From: Leptospira sp.
GTDB lineage: Bacteria; Spirochaetota; Leptospiria; Leptospirales; Leptospiraceae
Assembly (NCBI GenBank): GCA_027533185.1
Contig: JAPZTS010000001.1
Location: 124,001 to 188,000 of the forward strand
DNA length: 64,000 bases
Reading direction: 5' to 3'
Part shown: positions 53,686 to 62,252 of the stretch, piece by piece
Position numbering within the stretch: the first letter of the stretch is position 1
Layout: each line of letters opens with the position of its first letter
Translations under genes and position numbers: made by a program
The notes under the pieces: generated by a model
Told to the model about the DNA's origin: nothing
Seen by the model: only the letters and a program-made list of their open reading frames with translations
Databases searched by the model: none

Positions 53686-53903
53686 AGAGTAAGGCCCCCT
53701 ACGATAGATTAGACCTAGTCATTCGAATTTGTCAAACCATCATTTTGAAATAATATTTACCTCGGAAAGAAAGGGAAAAGGGGTGAGATCTGAGACTGTT
53801 TCTCGGAAAAAATCTGATTCCAGAGAGAGGGAATGTGACCTAATATGGGAATGTTTGGTAATTTTTGCGACCAGATCATCCAAGATTTTTAGGGCGGATA
53901 CCT

Positions 53904-54479
53904 CTAAAAAAAATCGGTCTTCAAATGGATTCGAAGATTTGAAAAACTAGCGCGGCCAGCGAGCTTATGCGCAAACTTTGAGTAAATCTCTTCCGTTGCT
54001 TTTTTACTGGGACAACCGGAAATTTCCATCAACATTTGCGAAATGGAGGTCTCCGTGATCTTTACCTCTAACGGATGTTGTTTTTTATCTACGATCATTT
54101 CTGGCTTCAAACTCAATAGTTGGGCGATTTTTTCCAAAAGAGTTTGAGTCGAAACAGGCTTTAAAAGATAGGCACTTATGTTTTGGTTTGCCGCCCTTAC
54201 GACCGATTCCTTCTCTCCGACAGATGTCAGCATGATAACAGGTGTTCCCGTCACCTGCTCTTTAGCCTTTTCTAAAAAAGAAATACCGTCCAAATAAGGC
54301 ATCATCACATCACTGATAATTAAATCATAATGATGGCTTCGAAGTTTGGACAAACCCGACTGACCATCGGAAACATGAGTTACTTGAAAATTATACCGCT
54401 CCAAGGTATGGAGGAGTAGCTTTGCAGAACTTTCATCATCCTCTAAAAGTAAAACTTGGTAAACTTTGGTTAGTTGCAT
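53904..54479 (-). CDS. Response regulator with a short unassigned C-terminal domain
   Basis: The product has 191 residues. A complete receiver domain (1-120) has acidic pocket LLLEDDESS, phosphoacceptor Asp57 in LIISDVMMP, VIMLTSVG and YLLKPVS. The remaining 70 residues (TETSISQMLMEISGCPSKKA, YSKFAHKLAGRASFSNLRIH) have no DNA-binding signature I recognise, so it may signal by protein contact. It is 21 bases downstream of aroC and probably co-transcribed with it. No partner kinase is adjacent. Confidence 0.85.
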   Translation of the reverse strand: MQLTKVYQVLLLEDDESSAKLLLHTLERYNFQVTHVSDGQSGLSKLRSHHYDLIISDVMMPYLDGISFLEKAKEQVTGTPVIMLTSVGEKESVVRAANQNISAYLLKPVSTQTLLEKIAQLLSLKPEMIVDKKQHPLEVKITETSISQMLMEISGCPSKKATEEIYSKFAHKLAGRASFSNLRIHLKTDFF

Positions 54480-54500
54480 TTGACTAATTCAAAAAATTGG

Positions 54501-55637
54501 TTATTGCTCCGGAATTTGGCTCAGATTAGCATATTTTAAAAACCATTTTGGCTGTAGAGCGCGTTGGTACAAATATGCATCCACTAACACCAAATTGATT
54601 ACGGCTTCCACGATAGGGACTGCTCGCGGTAAAACACAAGGATCATGTCTGCCCTTAGCTTTTAAGACTGTTTCCTCGTTTTGGTCATTCACCGTTTTTT
54701 GCTCTTTTTTTATTGTAGAAGTAGGTTTGAATGCGGCCCTGACGACGAGATCCATACCGTTAGAAATCCCGCCTTGGATACCGCCAGATCGATTGGTTTT
54801 GGTTTTGACCTTACCTGATCCATCTTCAATGTAGAATTCATCGTTGTGTTGGCTACCAGTTTGGCGTGTTCCTAAAAAGCCAGAGCCAACTTCAAAACCT
54901 TTACAAGCAGAAATGGAAAGAATTGCTTTTGCCAAATCAGCATCTAACTTATCGTAGACGGGATCTCCAAGTCCTGGTGGAAGATTTCGCACCACTACCT
55001 TCACAACTCCACCTACGGAATCGCCTTCATCACGTAATTTACGAATCAGTGTTTCCATTTCGTCATTCGAGGACTTTTTGGGACAACGGGTTGGGAATTG
55101 ATCTACTAAGTCTCGACTGATAGGATACTCTGACTCTTCAATTTGGGAATCAATATTCCCTATGGAGTCGACCCAACCAACAGTTTGGATTCCCAACTCT
55201 CTTTCTAAGATAACACGAGCAAGACCTGCAGCGGCCACTCGACCAATCGTTTCGCGCACGGAAGACCTTCCACCACCGACATGGGCTCTATGACCATATT
55301 TTTCGGAGTAGGTATAATCTGCATGCGAGGGTCGGAAAACATGAGCCATTTCATCATAATCACTACCAATGGTGTTTTGGTTGTTTACTTTCATTAGAAT
55401 CGGGCTTCCAGTTGTTTTTCCTTGGAAGACACCCGATTCTACAACCATTCTGTCTTTTTCATCCCGAGGTGTGGTGAGATCATTTTGGCCTGGTCTTCGG
55501 CGGGTCAGGTCTTTTTGTATCTCTTCCTCAGGAAAGGGGAGTCCCGCAGGAACTCCATCAACTACAACACCTACGGAAGTACCATGGGACTCTCCGTAAG
55601 TAGAAACTCTAAATATTTTTCCCCAGCTTGAAGGCAT
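54501..55637 (-). CDS. aroC: Chorismate synthase
   Basis: The product has 378 residues. I chose ATG 55635-55637 ([19 protein letters not shown]), the conserved start, over an earlier codon that would run under the tonB-like gene. The FMN-binding motifs [29 protein letters not shown]-like [35 protein letters not shown] and [20 protein letters not shown] are intact. It makes chorismate, the last step of the shikimate pathway. aroD, another step, is 2.1 kb away on the other strand. Confidence 0.97.
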   Translation of the reverse strand: MPSSWGKIFRVSTYGESHGTSVGVVVDGVPAGLPFPEEEIQKDLTRRRPGQNDLTTPRDEKDRMVVESGVFQGKTTGSPILMKVNNQNTIGSDYDEMAHVFRPSHADYTYSEKYGHRAHVGGGRSSVRETIGRVAAAGLARVILERELGIQTVGWVDSIGNIDSQIEESEYPISRDLVDQFPTRCPKKSSNDEMETLIRKLRDEGDSVGGVVKVVVRNLPPGLGDPVYDKLDADLAKAILSISACKGFEVGSGFLGTRQTGSQHNDEFYIEDGSGKVKTKTNRSGGIQGGISNGMDLVVRAAFKPTSTIKKEQKTVNDQNEETVLKAKGRHDPCVLPRAVPIVEAVINLVLVDAYLYQRALQPKWFLKYANLSQIPEQ

Positions 55638-55696
55638 ATACGGACATGATAAATGAAGATTGCATTCTCTCCAATAAAGTTTTTCCCTGATAACAG

Positions 55697-56191
55697 ATGA
55701 GAGTATTTGGAGATTCCACACAAAGAAGAGCGATTCTCCTTTCGGTCTTGATACACTCGTTTGGTTTGCTGTTCTTTTTCATTTCTTTCGGAATTAGGGA
55801 AACTGAAAGTAGCGTCGAGAAGCTAAAACCAGGATCCGTTCTTTCTGTTTCACTGGTTTCCAAGGGAAAGATTGGTGATAACTCACAATCTCGTGAGTCC
55901 AGATCTCTGGGTACGGACGGCACCAAGACTCTGGATGATGAAATTTCAGAATTTCAAAATCGTCTGAGTTATCCCTCTCTTGCCTTCGAGCAAAGACTCG
56001 AGGACGATTGCCACTATAGAGTAACTGTTGCCGAAAACGGTACTCCAAAAAATGTAGTAGTTACCAAACCCTGTCGGTATTCCGTATTTGACTCCCAAGT
56101 CAAAAAACAGTTAGTTGAATGGAAATTTGATACAGCTAAGGGAATGGAAATAATTTTACCAATTAGGTTTCGATTAGATGTCAAAGACTGA
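55697..56191 (+). CDS. TonB-like energy transducer, short form
   Basis: The product has 164 residues. One N-terminal membrane helix ([20 protein letters not shown]) and a short linker lead to a TonB-type C-terminal domain ([60 protein letters not shown]). Two cysteines (about 104 and 124) may form a disulfide. There is no proline-rich spacer, so it is shorter than classic TonB. It may energise receptors such as the one at 16372, but exbBD is not adjacent. Its end overlaps the next gene by 14 bases. Confidence 0.78.
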   Translation: MRVFGDSTQRRAILLSVLIHSFGLLFFFISFGIRETESSVEKLKPGSVLSVSLVSKGKIGDNSQSRESRSLGTDGTKTLDDEISEFQNRLSYPSLAFEQRLEDDCHYRVTVAENGTPKNVVVTKPCRYSVFDSQVKKQLVEWKFDTAKGMEIILPIRFRLDVKD

Positions 56192-56714
56192 ACCCATTGA
56201 AACAGAATCAAATTGGTATATATTATACACAAACCCACGTTCGGAAAAAAAATTATCATCTCTCTTCCGAAAATATAAGATCGAATCTTACTTACCTCTA
56301 CGGAAGGAAAGAAAAAAATGGACCGATCGATTTAAGTGGATTGAAACTCCGCTCTTTCCATCCTACATCTTTGTGAAAATTCTTTTCTGGCAAGATCGCG
56401 TCAAAGTTTTGCAATTGCCAGGGGCCCATCATTTTGTTTTTTTGAAGGGAGTTCCCGCCACAGTTAGCCAATCGCACTTGGATGTTTTGGAACAGCAAAT
56501 TGCTAAGTATTCAGAGAGTTTAGTAGTGGGACGAGATTCAGTCATTCAAAAAGGTAAATTTGTAAAAGTGATTCGTGGTCCCTTCAAAGGACATACATTA
56601 GAAATCCTGAATCGCAAAAACAAAGTAAATGTAATCCTGAGATTTGCAGCTATGGACATTGCATCCGAGATTTCAGTAAACATTGAAGATATCGCTTGGG
56701 AGGAATTGTTGTGA
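56178..56714 (+). CDS. NusG-like transcription elongation factor (RfaH/UpxY type paralogue)
   Basis: The product has 178 residues. The NusG N-terminal domain (NWYILYTNPRSEKKLSSLFR, ESYLPLRKERKKW, PLFPSYIFVKILFWQDRVKV) is followed by a KOW domain (GKFVKVIRGPFKGHTLEILN). It lacks the exact canonical NusG residues, and it sits outside the usual secE/rplK setting. It is therefore probably a specialised paralogue that lengthens transcription of selected operons, as RfaH does for LPS and capsule genes. Its stop overlaps the kdsD start by four bases, which supports an envelope-polysaccharide role. Confidence 0.85.
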   Translation: MSKTEPIETESNWYILYTNPRSEKKLSSLFRKYKIESYLPLRKERKKWTDRFKWIETPLFPSYIFVKILFWQDRVKVLQLPGAHHFVFLKGVPATVSQSHLDVLEQQIAKYSESLVVGRDSVIQKGKFVKVIRGPFKGHTLEILNRKNKVNVILRFAAMDIASEISVNIEDIAWEELL

Positions 56715-57682
56715 GTCATGATATATTAAATCTCGTTAAGCAAGCATTAGATGATGAGATATCCTCTCTTCTACATTTTAGAGAAAATCTTGACCCAAGC
56801 ATAAAAGATTGCGTAGATTTGATTCTACAATCAAAAGGCAAAGTTATTGTAACAGGTGTCGGTAAGTCGGGAGATATTGCTAAAAAGATCTCGCATACCT
56901 TGTCATCGACTGGAACTTCTGCATATTTTTTACACCCAACTGATGCGAGCCACGGAGATTCAGGAATTGTTGGTGCAGAAGATGTTGTACTCGCTATTGG
57001 AAAGAGTGGCGAATCCGAAGAACTCAATTACATTCTTCCGACCTTAAAAAAAATTGGGGCCAAAATTGTTGGTATCACAGCGAATCCCAAATCTAAATTA
57101 GCAGGCCTATCCGATCTAGTAATCATCACTCCTGTGTTGAAAGAAGCCTGTCCTTTAGATTTAGCACCAACTTCCTCTACTACAATTGCCCTTGTTCTGG
57201 GTGATGCTATTGCCGTAACTCTTATGGAACTCAAAAATTTTAAGGCAGATGATTTTGCTCTCTACCATCCTGCGGGTCGATTGGGTAAAAGACTCTCTTT
57301 GCATTTGACAGATGTGATGCGCAAGGGAGAACAAAATCCTAAAATTGGTCCTGATGCAAAACTCGCTGAGGTTCTAAAAGAAATAACAGGAAAAGGTGCT
57401 GGGGCCACTGGAGTTGTCGATGAAAATTCCAAACTTATCGGTCTTATAACAGACTACGACATTCGAAAATACCTAACAAGCAAAACACTCACACCCGAAG
57501 TAACTGCAAAAGAACTTATGAATCCAAATCCTAGTGCTTTTTCTCCCGATGACAAAGCCTATGATGTTTTGATACAAATGGAATCCAGAGAGAGACCCAT
57601 ATCCGTTGCACCGGTATGTGAAAATGACAAAACCTTTGTTGGTATGGTGTTAGTCCACGACTTGTTGCAGAAAGGACTATAG
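56711..57682 (+). CDS. kdsD: Arabinose-5-phosphate isomerase (KdsD/KpsF)
   Basis: The product has 323 residues. I chose GTG 56711-56713, which overlaps the NusG-like stop (GTGA) and has a GGGAGGAATT ribosome site inside that gene. The SIS domain (KGKVIVTGVGKSGDIAKKIS, HGDSGIVGAEDVVLAIGKSG, LAPTSSTTIALVLGDAIAVT) is followed by two CBS domains. The enzyme converts ribulose-5-phosphate to arabinose-5-phosphate, the first step of Kdo synthesis for LPS. The typical DDFALYHPAGRLGKRL signature is present. Confidence 0.95.
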   Translation: MSHDILNLVKQALDDEISSLLHFRENLDPSIKDCVDLILQSKGKVIVTGVGKSGDIAKKISHTLSSTGTSAYFLHPTDASHGDSGIVGAEDVVLAIGKSGESEELNYILPTLKKIGAKIVGITANPKSKLAGLSDLVIITPVLKEACPLDLAPTSSTTIALVLGDAIAVTLMELKNFKADDFALYHPAGRLGKRLSLHLTDVMRKGEQNPKIGPDAKLAEVLKEITGKGAGATGVVDENSKLIGLITDYDIRKYLTSKTLTPEVTAKELMNPNPSAFSPDDKAYDVLIQMESRERPISVAPVCENDKTFVGMVLVHDLLQKGL

Positions 57683-57758
57683 GTAAACAAAAGATGTTCG
57701 ACTCAAATACAAATCAGCAATCATTAAAAAGACAAATACTTTTCAGAAAAGGAATTTT

Positions 57759-58487
57759 ATGCCCGAATCATACAAAATCATAGCTTCTCTCGGAGAAGAT
57801 GATCTCCGACACTTACAAAAGAAAGATACCAAAGAAGTGGATGTTTTAGAAATTCGTTTGGATTTATTTTCAAGAAATTATATCCAAAAGGAAATGAAGA
57901 AGAAGTTAAAAGGTATAGGCTTACCAGCGCTCTTTACATACCGAAGAGCAGAAGATAGCAGTGTTCGATCCTATGTAAAATTATTCCCAGAAGATGTCGA
58001 GGGAATTCTGAAAGACTTTAATGACAATTCAAACTATCTCGATATCGAATTAAACCGTGAAGACACAATTTTTCGGAATTACGAAAATCTAAACTTCAGA
58101 ATTATTTATTCTTATCATTCCTTTAAAAAATCAATCTATGCGAAGGAAATGAGGGAATTTATCCAAAACGCAAAACCAGTAAAAAAGAAAAATCCTATCT
58201 TTAAATTTGCAATCACACCAGAAGATATTGAAGAAACAGCCGAATTTTTGAACGATGTAAAACTATTGTCTAAGACTCACACAATGATTGGAATCTGTAT
58301 GGGAGAGCAAGGTATCATATCACGAGTATTTGGTGATAAATACAATTCATCATTTACATATATGACATTGGGAGAACCAAAAGCTCCTGGTCAAATCTCA
58401 GTCGAAACGTTTAAAAAGTTAAGACCCGATCTTTTCAAATCTAGCGGGAACTCATCGAAGGAGAAGGAGGAGAAGACTGAGTCGTAG
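57759..58487 (+). CDS. aroD: Type I 3-dehydroquinate dehydratase
   Basis: The product has 242 residues with ribosome site AAGGAA. The type I catalytic residues are visible: the EIRLDLF strand, the general base His120 in IIYSYHSF, the Schiff-base Lys149 in PIFKFAITPED, and a closing APGQISVETF. It removes water from 3-dehydroquinate in the shikimate pathway. The last 47 bases overlap the convergent TPR gene, and the C-terminal tail (SSGNSSKEKEEKTES) encoded there is low-complexity and probably non-essential. Confidence 0.92.
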   Translation: MPESYKIIASLGEDDLRHLQKKDTKEVDVLEIRLDLFSRNYIQKEMKKKLKGIGLPALFTYRRAEDSSVRSYVKLFPEDVEGILKDFNDNSNYLDIELNREDTIFRNYENLNFRIIYSYHSFKKSIYAKEMREFIQNAKPVKKKNPIFKFAITPEDIEETAEFLNDVKLLSKTHTMIGICMGEQGIISRVFGDKYNSSFTYMTLGEPKAPGQISVETFKKLRPDLFKSSGNSSKEKEEKTES

Positions 58488-60069
58488 GTGTTGAGTCTAG
58501 CTTTGGGGAGTTTCCGGATTCCAATCCCTTCTTGGATAAAAACTCTTGAAAGCTCGGATCCCTCCAAACTTCTTTAAAGTCCTTTTCTAAAACATCGAAA
58601 GTCCAATATTCAGGTTTTAGATCGGCGCCCTTCTTAAAATTTTCTTTAACCTTTGTAAGATCAAACTTTTTAGAGTAGATTCTTGCCATTAGATAAAAAG
58701 CAGCCGCACTACCCTCAATTTTTTGTAGGTAGGTTAACGAATCATCGTATCTCTTTCCGACAAAGTAATTCTTCCCTCTGTAGAAAAGATACTCTCTACT
58801 CGTACTTATAACTGGGTCCGATTCGAGTTTTGAAAAATAAAGGTCTGCCTTTTCCCACTGATTTTCTTCTAAGAGTTTTCTTGCCAGTTTTAGGTAACCT
58901 GGACTTAATTTTTCAAAACCCATCTTGGATTTGTCTGAATTAGATTCAAGAGCTTGTTTGTACTTTGAATAACTTGTCTCAAACTTTGGTGTTCTTTTGT
59001 TTAGCTCGAACAAACAAATAAAGCGAAACATATGAACTTCGGCCGAATCTTGAGTCATAGTAAGTGCTTTATCCGCATAACTTACACAAGCTTCAAAGTT
59101 TGGCTTTTGTTGGTTGAGTCTAGTGAGAGCAATCAGCGGAGTATCTTTAGGTAGCTGTTTAAATGCTTCTAAATAAGAAGACTCCGCTTTTGCGAGATCA
59201 TTCAATTTTTGGTAAGCCAATCCTTCATTCAAAAAAACATAATACAAAAAAACATTCGTATCCTTGGAAAAAGGATTCTTTTTTGCCCGTTCAAAGGATA
59301 CAATAGCTGTCTCAGGATCGTCTTGTCTAAGTTTTACGATACCGAGTTTATAATGGTATCTAGTTCTGCCTGGAAACTTTTCGATTAAATAATTTAGCTG
59401 AGATTCGGCCTTCTCATATTTTTTATCTTCAAACAAATTGAGAACGTAATCCCATCTCACTTCTTCGTTATTTGGCTGTTCGGCTAGGACCTGTTCATAT
59501 GCCTCATCTGTTTTGATTGGTTGGGGTTTCGATTCTTGAATCTTTTTTACAGGTTCCATCCTAACCAGTTCTTCTTTTTTGATTTCAGGTTTGGTTTCTT
59601 GTTTTACCGGTGCTATGTAAGATGTACTGGAGTTCGGATTCCCACGATTTCCTACTGCACGGTTGTAAATCTTTTGCATCTCTTCATTACCTGGATTGAT
59701 TTTGAGGTAACGTGAAGAATAGACTGCTGCTAAATTCCAATCTTGATGGTAGTTAAAGAACAAAGCTAGTTTTAAAAGCACTGTTTTCCTCTGTTCCTTA
59801 GATAACTCTAGTTCTGCGGATTTTCTAAAATTTGCTATGGAGCGAGGGTAATCCTTTTTGTATTCATATATATATCCCAGATACATATATGCTTCCCCTT
59901 GGCTAGGAACTTGTTCCGTATACTTTGTAAACTTTTTTATCGCTTCGCCATATGACTTTTTCGAAAAAGCAGTTTTGGCTTCTTTCATCAGCTCTGCATC
60001 GCCAGCAAATAAATAGGAGCAAAATAATAGAATGTATAAAACGGAAATTAATTTCCCCACGGATTCCAA
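58441..60069 (-). CDS. Secreted TPR-repeat protein
   Basis: The product has 542 residues. A signal peptide (LISVLYILLFCSYLFAGDAE) is followed by tetratricopeptide repeats at about 25-130 (AKTAFSKKSYGEAIKKFTKY, GEAYMYLGYIYEYKKDYPRS). A charged Pro/Lys linker (about 140-190) and a second repeat block to about 470 follow. The tail is Ser/Pro/Thr-rich. TPR repeats mediate protein contacts; a periplasmic scaffold or envelope assembly role is likely. The low-complexity tail is encoded antisense to the end of aroD. Confidence 0.82.
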   Translation of the reverse strand: MESVGKLISVLYILLFCSYLFAGDAELMKEAKTAFSKKSYGEAIKKFTKYTEQVPSQGEAYMYLGYIYEYKKDYPRSIANFRKSAELELSKEQRKTVLLKLALFFNYHQDWNLAAVYSSRYLKINPGNEEMQKIYNRAVGNRGNPNSSTSYIAPVKQETKPEIKKEELVRMEPVKKIQESKPQPIKTDEAYEQVLAEQPNNEEVRWDYVLNLFEDKKYEKAESQLNYLIEKFPGRTRYHYKLGIVKLRQDDPETAIVSFERAKKNPFSKDTNVFLYYVFLNEGLAYQKLNDLAKAESSYLEAFKQLPKDTPLIALTRLNQQKPNFEACVSYADKALTMTQDSAEVHMFRFICLFELNKRTPKFETSYSKYKQALESNSDKSKMGFEKLSPGYLKLARKLLEENQWEKADLYFSKLESDPVISTSREYLFYRGKNYFVGKRYDDSLTYLQKIEGSAAAFYLMARIYSKKFDLTKVKENFKKGADLKPEYWTFDVLEKDFKEVWRDPSFQEFLSKKGLESGNSPKLDSTPTTQSSPPSPSMSSR

Positions 60070-60113
60070 TTTAGCGAAAACCCATGGGAAAGAAAGGGAT
60101 TTTTAGAAAATTT

Positions 60114-61721
60114 TTAAATCTTTGTTCTTTCTTCTTTTTGTCCTGCAAGATTTCGGGAAGCACGAAGAACAATACTCATTGTCGTAATCTGTGGGTTTAC
60201 GGAAAGTCCCGTAGGGTATACAGATGCATCCATGACAAATATGTTTTTATGACCATAAATTTCCATATTTAGATCTACAGCTCCTTTCTCAGGATCATTC
60301 GCAGATTGGATCGATCCGTGAGGGTGTGCCGAGCCAACATTGATATCGCCTGGTCGAATGCTTTCTTTTAGAATCCAATCGAAGTTATCTTTCCCAGTAA
60401 CCTTGTATGGCTCTGTAAATCTTGTAAAAGGAAATATCAATTCTTTTGCACCAGACGCAACAGTGATTTCCGCTAAGGTCTTTAGTCCTTTCAACAAATT
60501 CATACCATCAGTAGGTGTTAACTCAAAGTATACTTTTCTTCTACCAAAGCTCCATTTGACACTCGCATTTGCTTCCCCATCCGCACCATCTCGAACAAGC
60601 ACAATCCCAGCATTGTATTTTGTGTAATCCTTCATCACATCAAATTGTGTTTTTCCATAAAACGGAACTAAAGAGGATGCAAGAGTTGGTCTGTAAGGAG
60701 CGGCTTCTAACCAGTATCCATAACCTGTTCCATTTTGGTTGTGGCCGTCCTTAATTACGATGGATTGAGGTGGGCCTTGGAACATTTTAATTTCAGTTTC
60801 AAACTTTCCAAAGATCGTTGAAGTCGGATGGACTTTCAAATTCCGACCTACCCAACCATTCCCAATTCCACTTCGCTGAAGTAATGCTGGGCCTTCGATG
60901 GCACCTGCACTTACAATAACAACGGGAGCTTTGATCTCCATTCTCTCAATGACTTCTTTTGGTGCCATCTCATATGCGTCAGGTGTAAACTCAGCAAAGA
61001 CAGTTTTGATTTTGCCATCGGAGATTTTAATAGCACGCATATTGGAAACTACTATTGCTCCATTTTGAATCGCATCGGGAATCCATGTGAGAAATGTTGA
61101 TTGTTTTGCGTTTATCGGACAACCTAAACCGCAACGTCCAAGTCCAATACAACCTCTATTGTTGTTTTTTAACACTTGAGGATTGAGTCCCAGTTTTTTT
61201 CCGCCAACACGTAAGATATTGTTGTTCGCATTGATTAGGTTATCTGGAACTTCGTGAACTCCCAATCGTTCATGAACCTCTGTAACATAAGTATCCATTT
61301 CATCTCTGGAGTAACCTTCCCATCCAAATCGTTCGCTCCATTCATTTGTAACATATTCTGGAGGATATAGGGAGGTTTGCCAGTTTACGGTTGTGGATCC
61401 TCCAATCGACTTCCCTTGGAGGATGGAAATTGTCTGTTCTTCTGAAACTATAAATCCAGCATCTCTGTAAAGCCGAGCTTGAGACAAGTATTCATCTGAG
61501 TTGAATTGGGCCGGAGTAAAATAACTGCCCTCCTCAATCAAAACCACCTTCCATCCGTTACGTGCTAATTCTGCGGCAGCAACAGCACCACCTGAACCAG
61601 AGCCGATCACAACTACATCAGCAGATAGTTCCCAATTTCCGTTTTGGATTCCTTTATCTTTAATAACTTCGGAATGCTTTTTTGGTGTAATGATTTGTTC
61701 GTTAAAAACTGGAATTCCCAT
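60114..61721 (-). CDS. GMC-family FAD oxidoreductase
   Basis: The product has 535 residues. The FAD-binding motif is GSGSGGAVAAAELA (40-53), and the GMC signature GKSIGGSTTVNWQTS follows at about 103-117. A Cys cluster (GCIGLGRCGLGCP) and the C-terminal catalytic region (VGSAHPHGSIQ and VYPTGLSVNPQITTMS) are present. Such enzymes oxidise alcohols or sterol-like compounds. The Cys cluster is shared with long-chain alcohol oxidase-like and gluconate dehydrogenase-like members. The small gene 15 bases upstream is a likely partner subunit. The substrate is unknown. Confidence 0.88.
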   Translation of the reverse strand: MGIPVFNEQIITPKKHSEVIKDKGIQNGNWELSADVVVIGSGSGGAVAAAELARNGWKVVLIEEGSYFTPAQFNSDEYLSQARLYRDAGFIVSEEQTISILQGKSIGGSTTVNWQTSLYPPEYVTNEWSERFGWEGYSRDEMDTYVTEVHERLGVHEVPDNLINANNNILRVGGKKLGLNPQVLKNNNRGCIGLGRCGLGCPINAKQSTFLTWIPDAIQNGAIVVSNMRAIKISDGKIKTVFAEFTPDAYEMAPKEVIERMEIKAPVVIVSAGAIEGPALLQRSGIGNGWVGRNLKVHPTSTIFGKFETEIKMFQGPPQSIVIKDGHNQNGTGYGYWLEAAPYRPTLASSLVPFYGKTQFDVMKDYTKYNAGIVLVRDGADGEANASVKWSFGRRKVYFELTPTDGMNLLKGLKTLAEITVASGAKELIFPFTRFTEPYKVTGKDNFDWILKESIRPGDINVGSAHPHGSIQSANDPEKGAVDLNMEIYGHKNIFVMDASVYPTGLSVNPQITTMSIVLRASRNLAGQKEERTKI

Positions 61722-61736
61722 TCTGATAAAACCGCC

Positions 61737-62252
61737 TTATTGGATGTAACCGACATACCTTTGGTATTCTTTGTCGGAACTGAGTAAAAAAAATGAAATT
61801 TGTCTTAGGATTGCATAAACGCCACGTTTGATTCCAAGCGAGGAATTTTTCCACTCCTTCAAACGTTGAATCCGTTCTTCAGGAGGGAGTTTTACTATCG
61901 GCGTGAATGAAAAATCAAGTGCAAGTGCCGCAAGAATTGAACTAGGTACAGATGCTAACAACTGTATAACGCTTTCTGTTTCGATCGGATATGGATGACC
62001 ATAAACATAATTGTCCAAGGCAAGACCTAAATCAAAATTAGGAATTGGGTTGTCAGCGAGGAAGACTTCTTGCAAACTTCTAAAACTGTGGTATTGTTCT
62101 GGAGAGATACCACGAAGCGGGGGAGTGTCCAGGGAAGGACCACAGTTCACCCCTTGTATGGAAACAGCAGTCAAGGCAAAGCATTTGAGAGAGAATTTTA
62201 AAAACCTATTTCTTGAAAGAACAAACGGGCTATACGGATCCAATGGGCGCAT
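61737..62252 (-). CDS. Probable small subunit of the GMC oxidoreductase
   Basis: The product has 171 residues from ATG 62250-62252; a GTG at 62273 would add seven. An N-terminal segment SRNRFLKFSLKCFALTAVS resembles a Tat-like signal with one Arg replaced. It ends in VNC, so the protein may be a Tat- or Sec-exported lipoprotein. The rest (LQEVFLADNPIPNFDLGLAL, YIQ end) resembles gluconate 2-dehydrogenase subunit 3-type partners, which are co-encoded with GMC enzymes. It lies 15 bases upstream of the oxidoreductase gene. The start region overlaps the divergent amidase frame. Confidence 0.6.
   Translation of the reverse strand: MRPLDPYSPFVLSRNRFLKFSLKCFALTAVSIQGVNCGPSLDTPPLRGISPEQYHSFRSLQEVFLADNPIPNFDLGLALDNYVYGHPYPIETESVIQLLASVPSSILAALALDFSFTPIVKLPPEERIQRLKEWKNSSLGIKRGVYAILRQISFFLLSSDKEYQRYVGYIQ

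Noticed and set aside
53729..53950. Plus-strand 73-codon frame in the gap between nuoG and the response regulator
   Set aside because: It has no ribosome site, a highly charged random-looking composition, and overlaps the response regulator's end; the gap more likely holds the nuoG promoter region.
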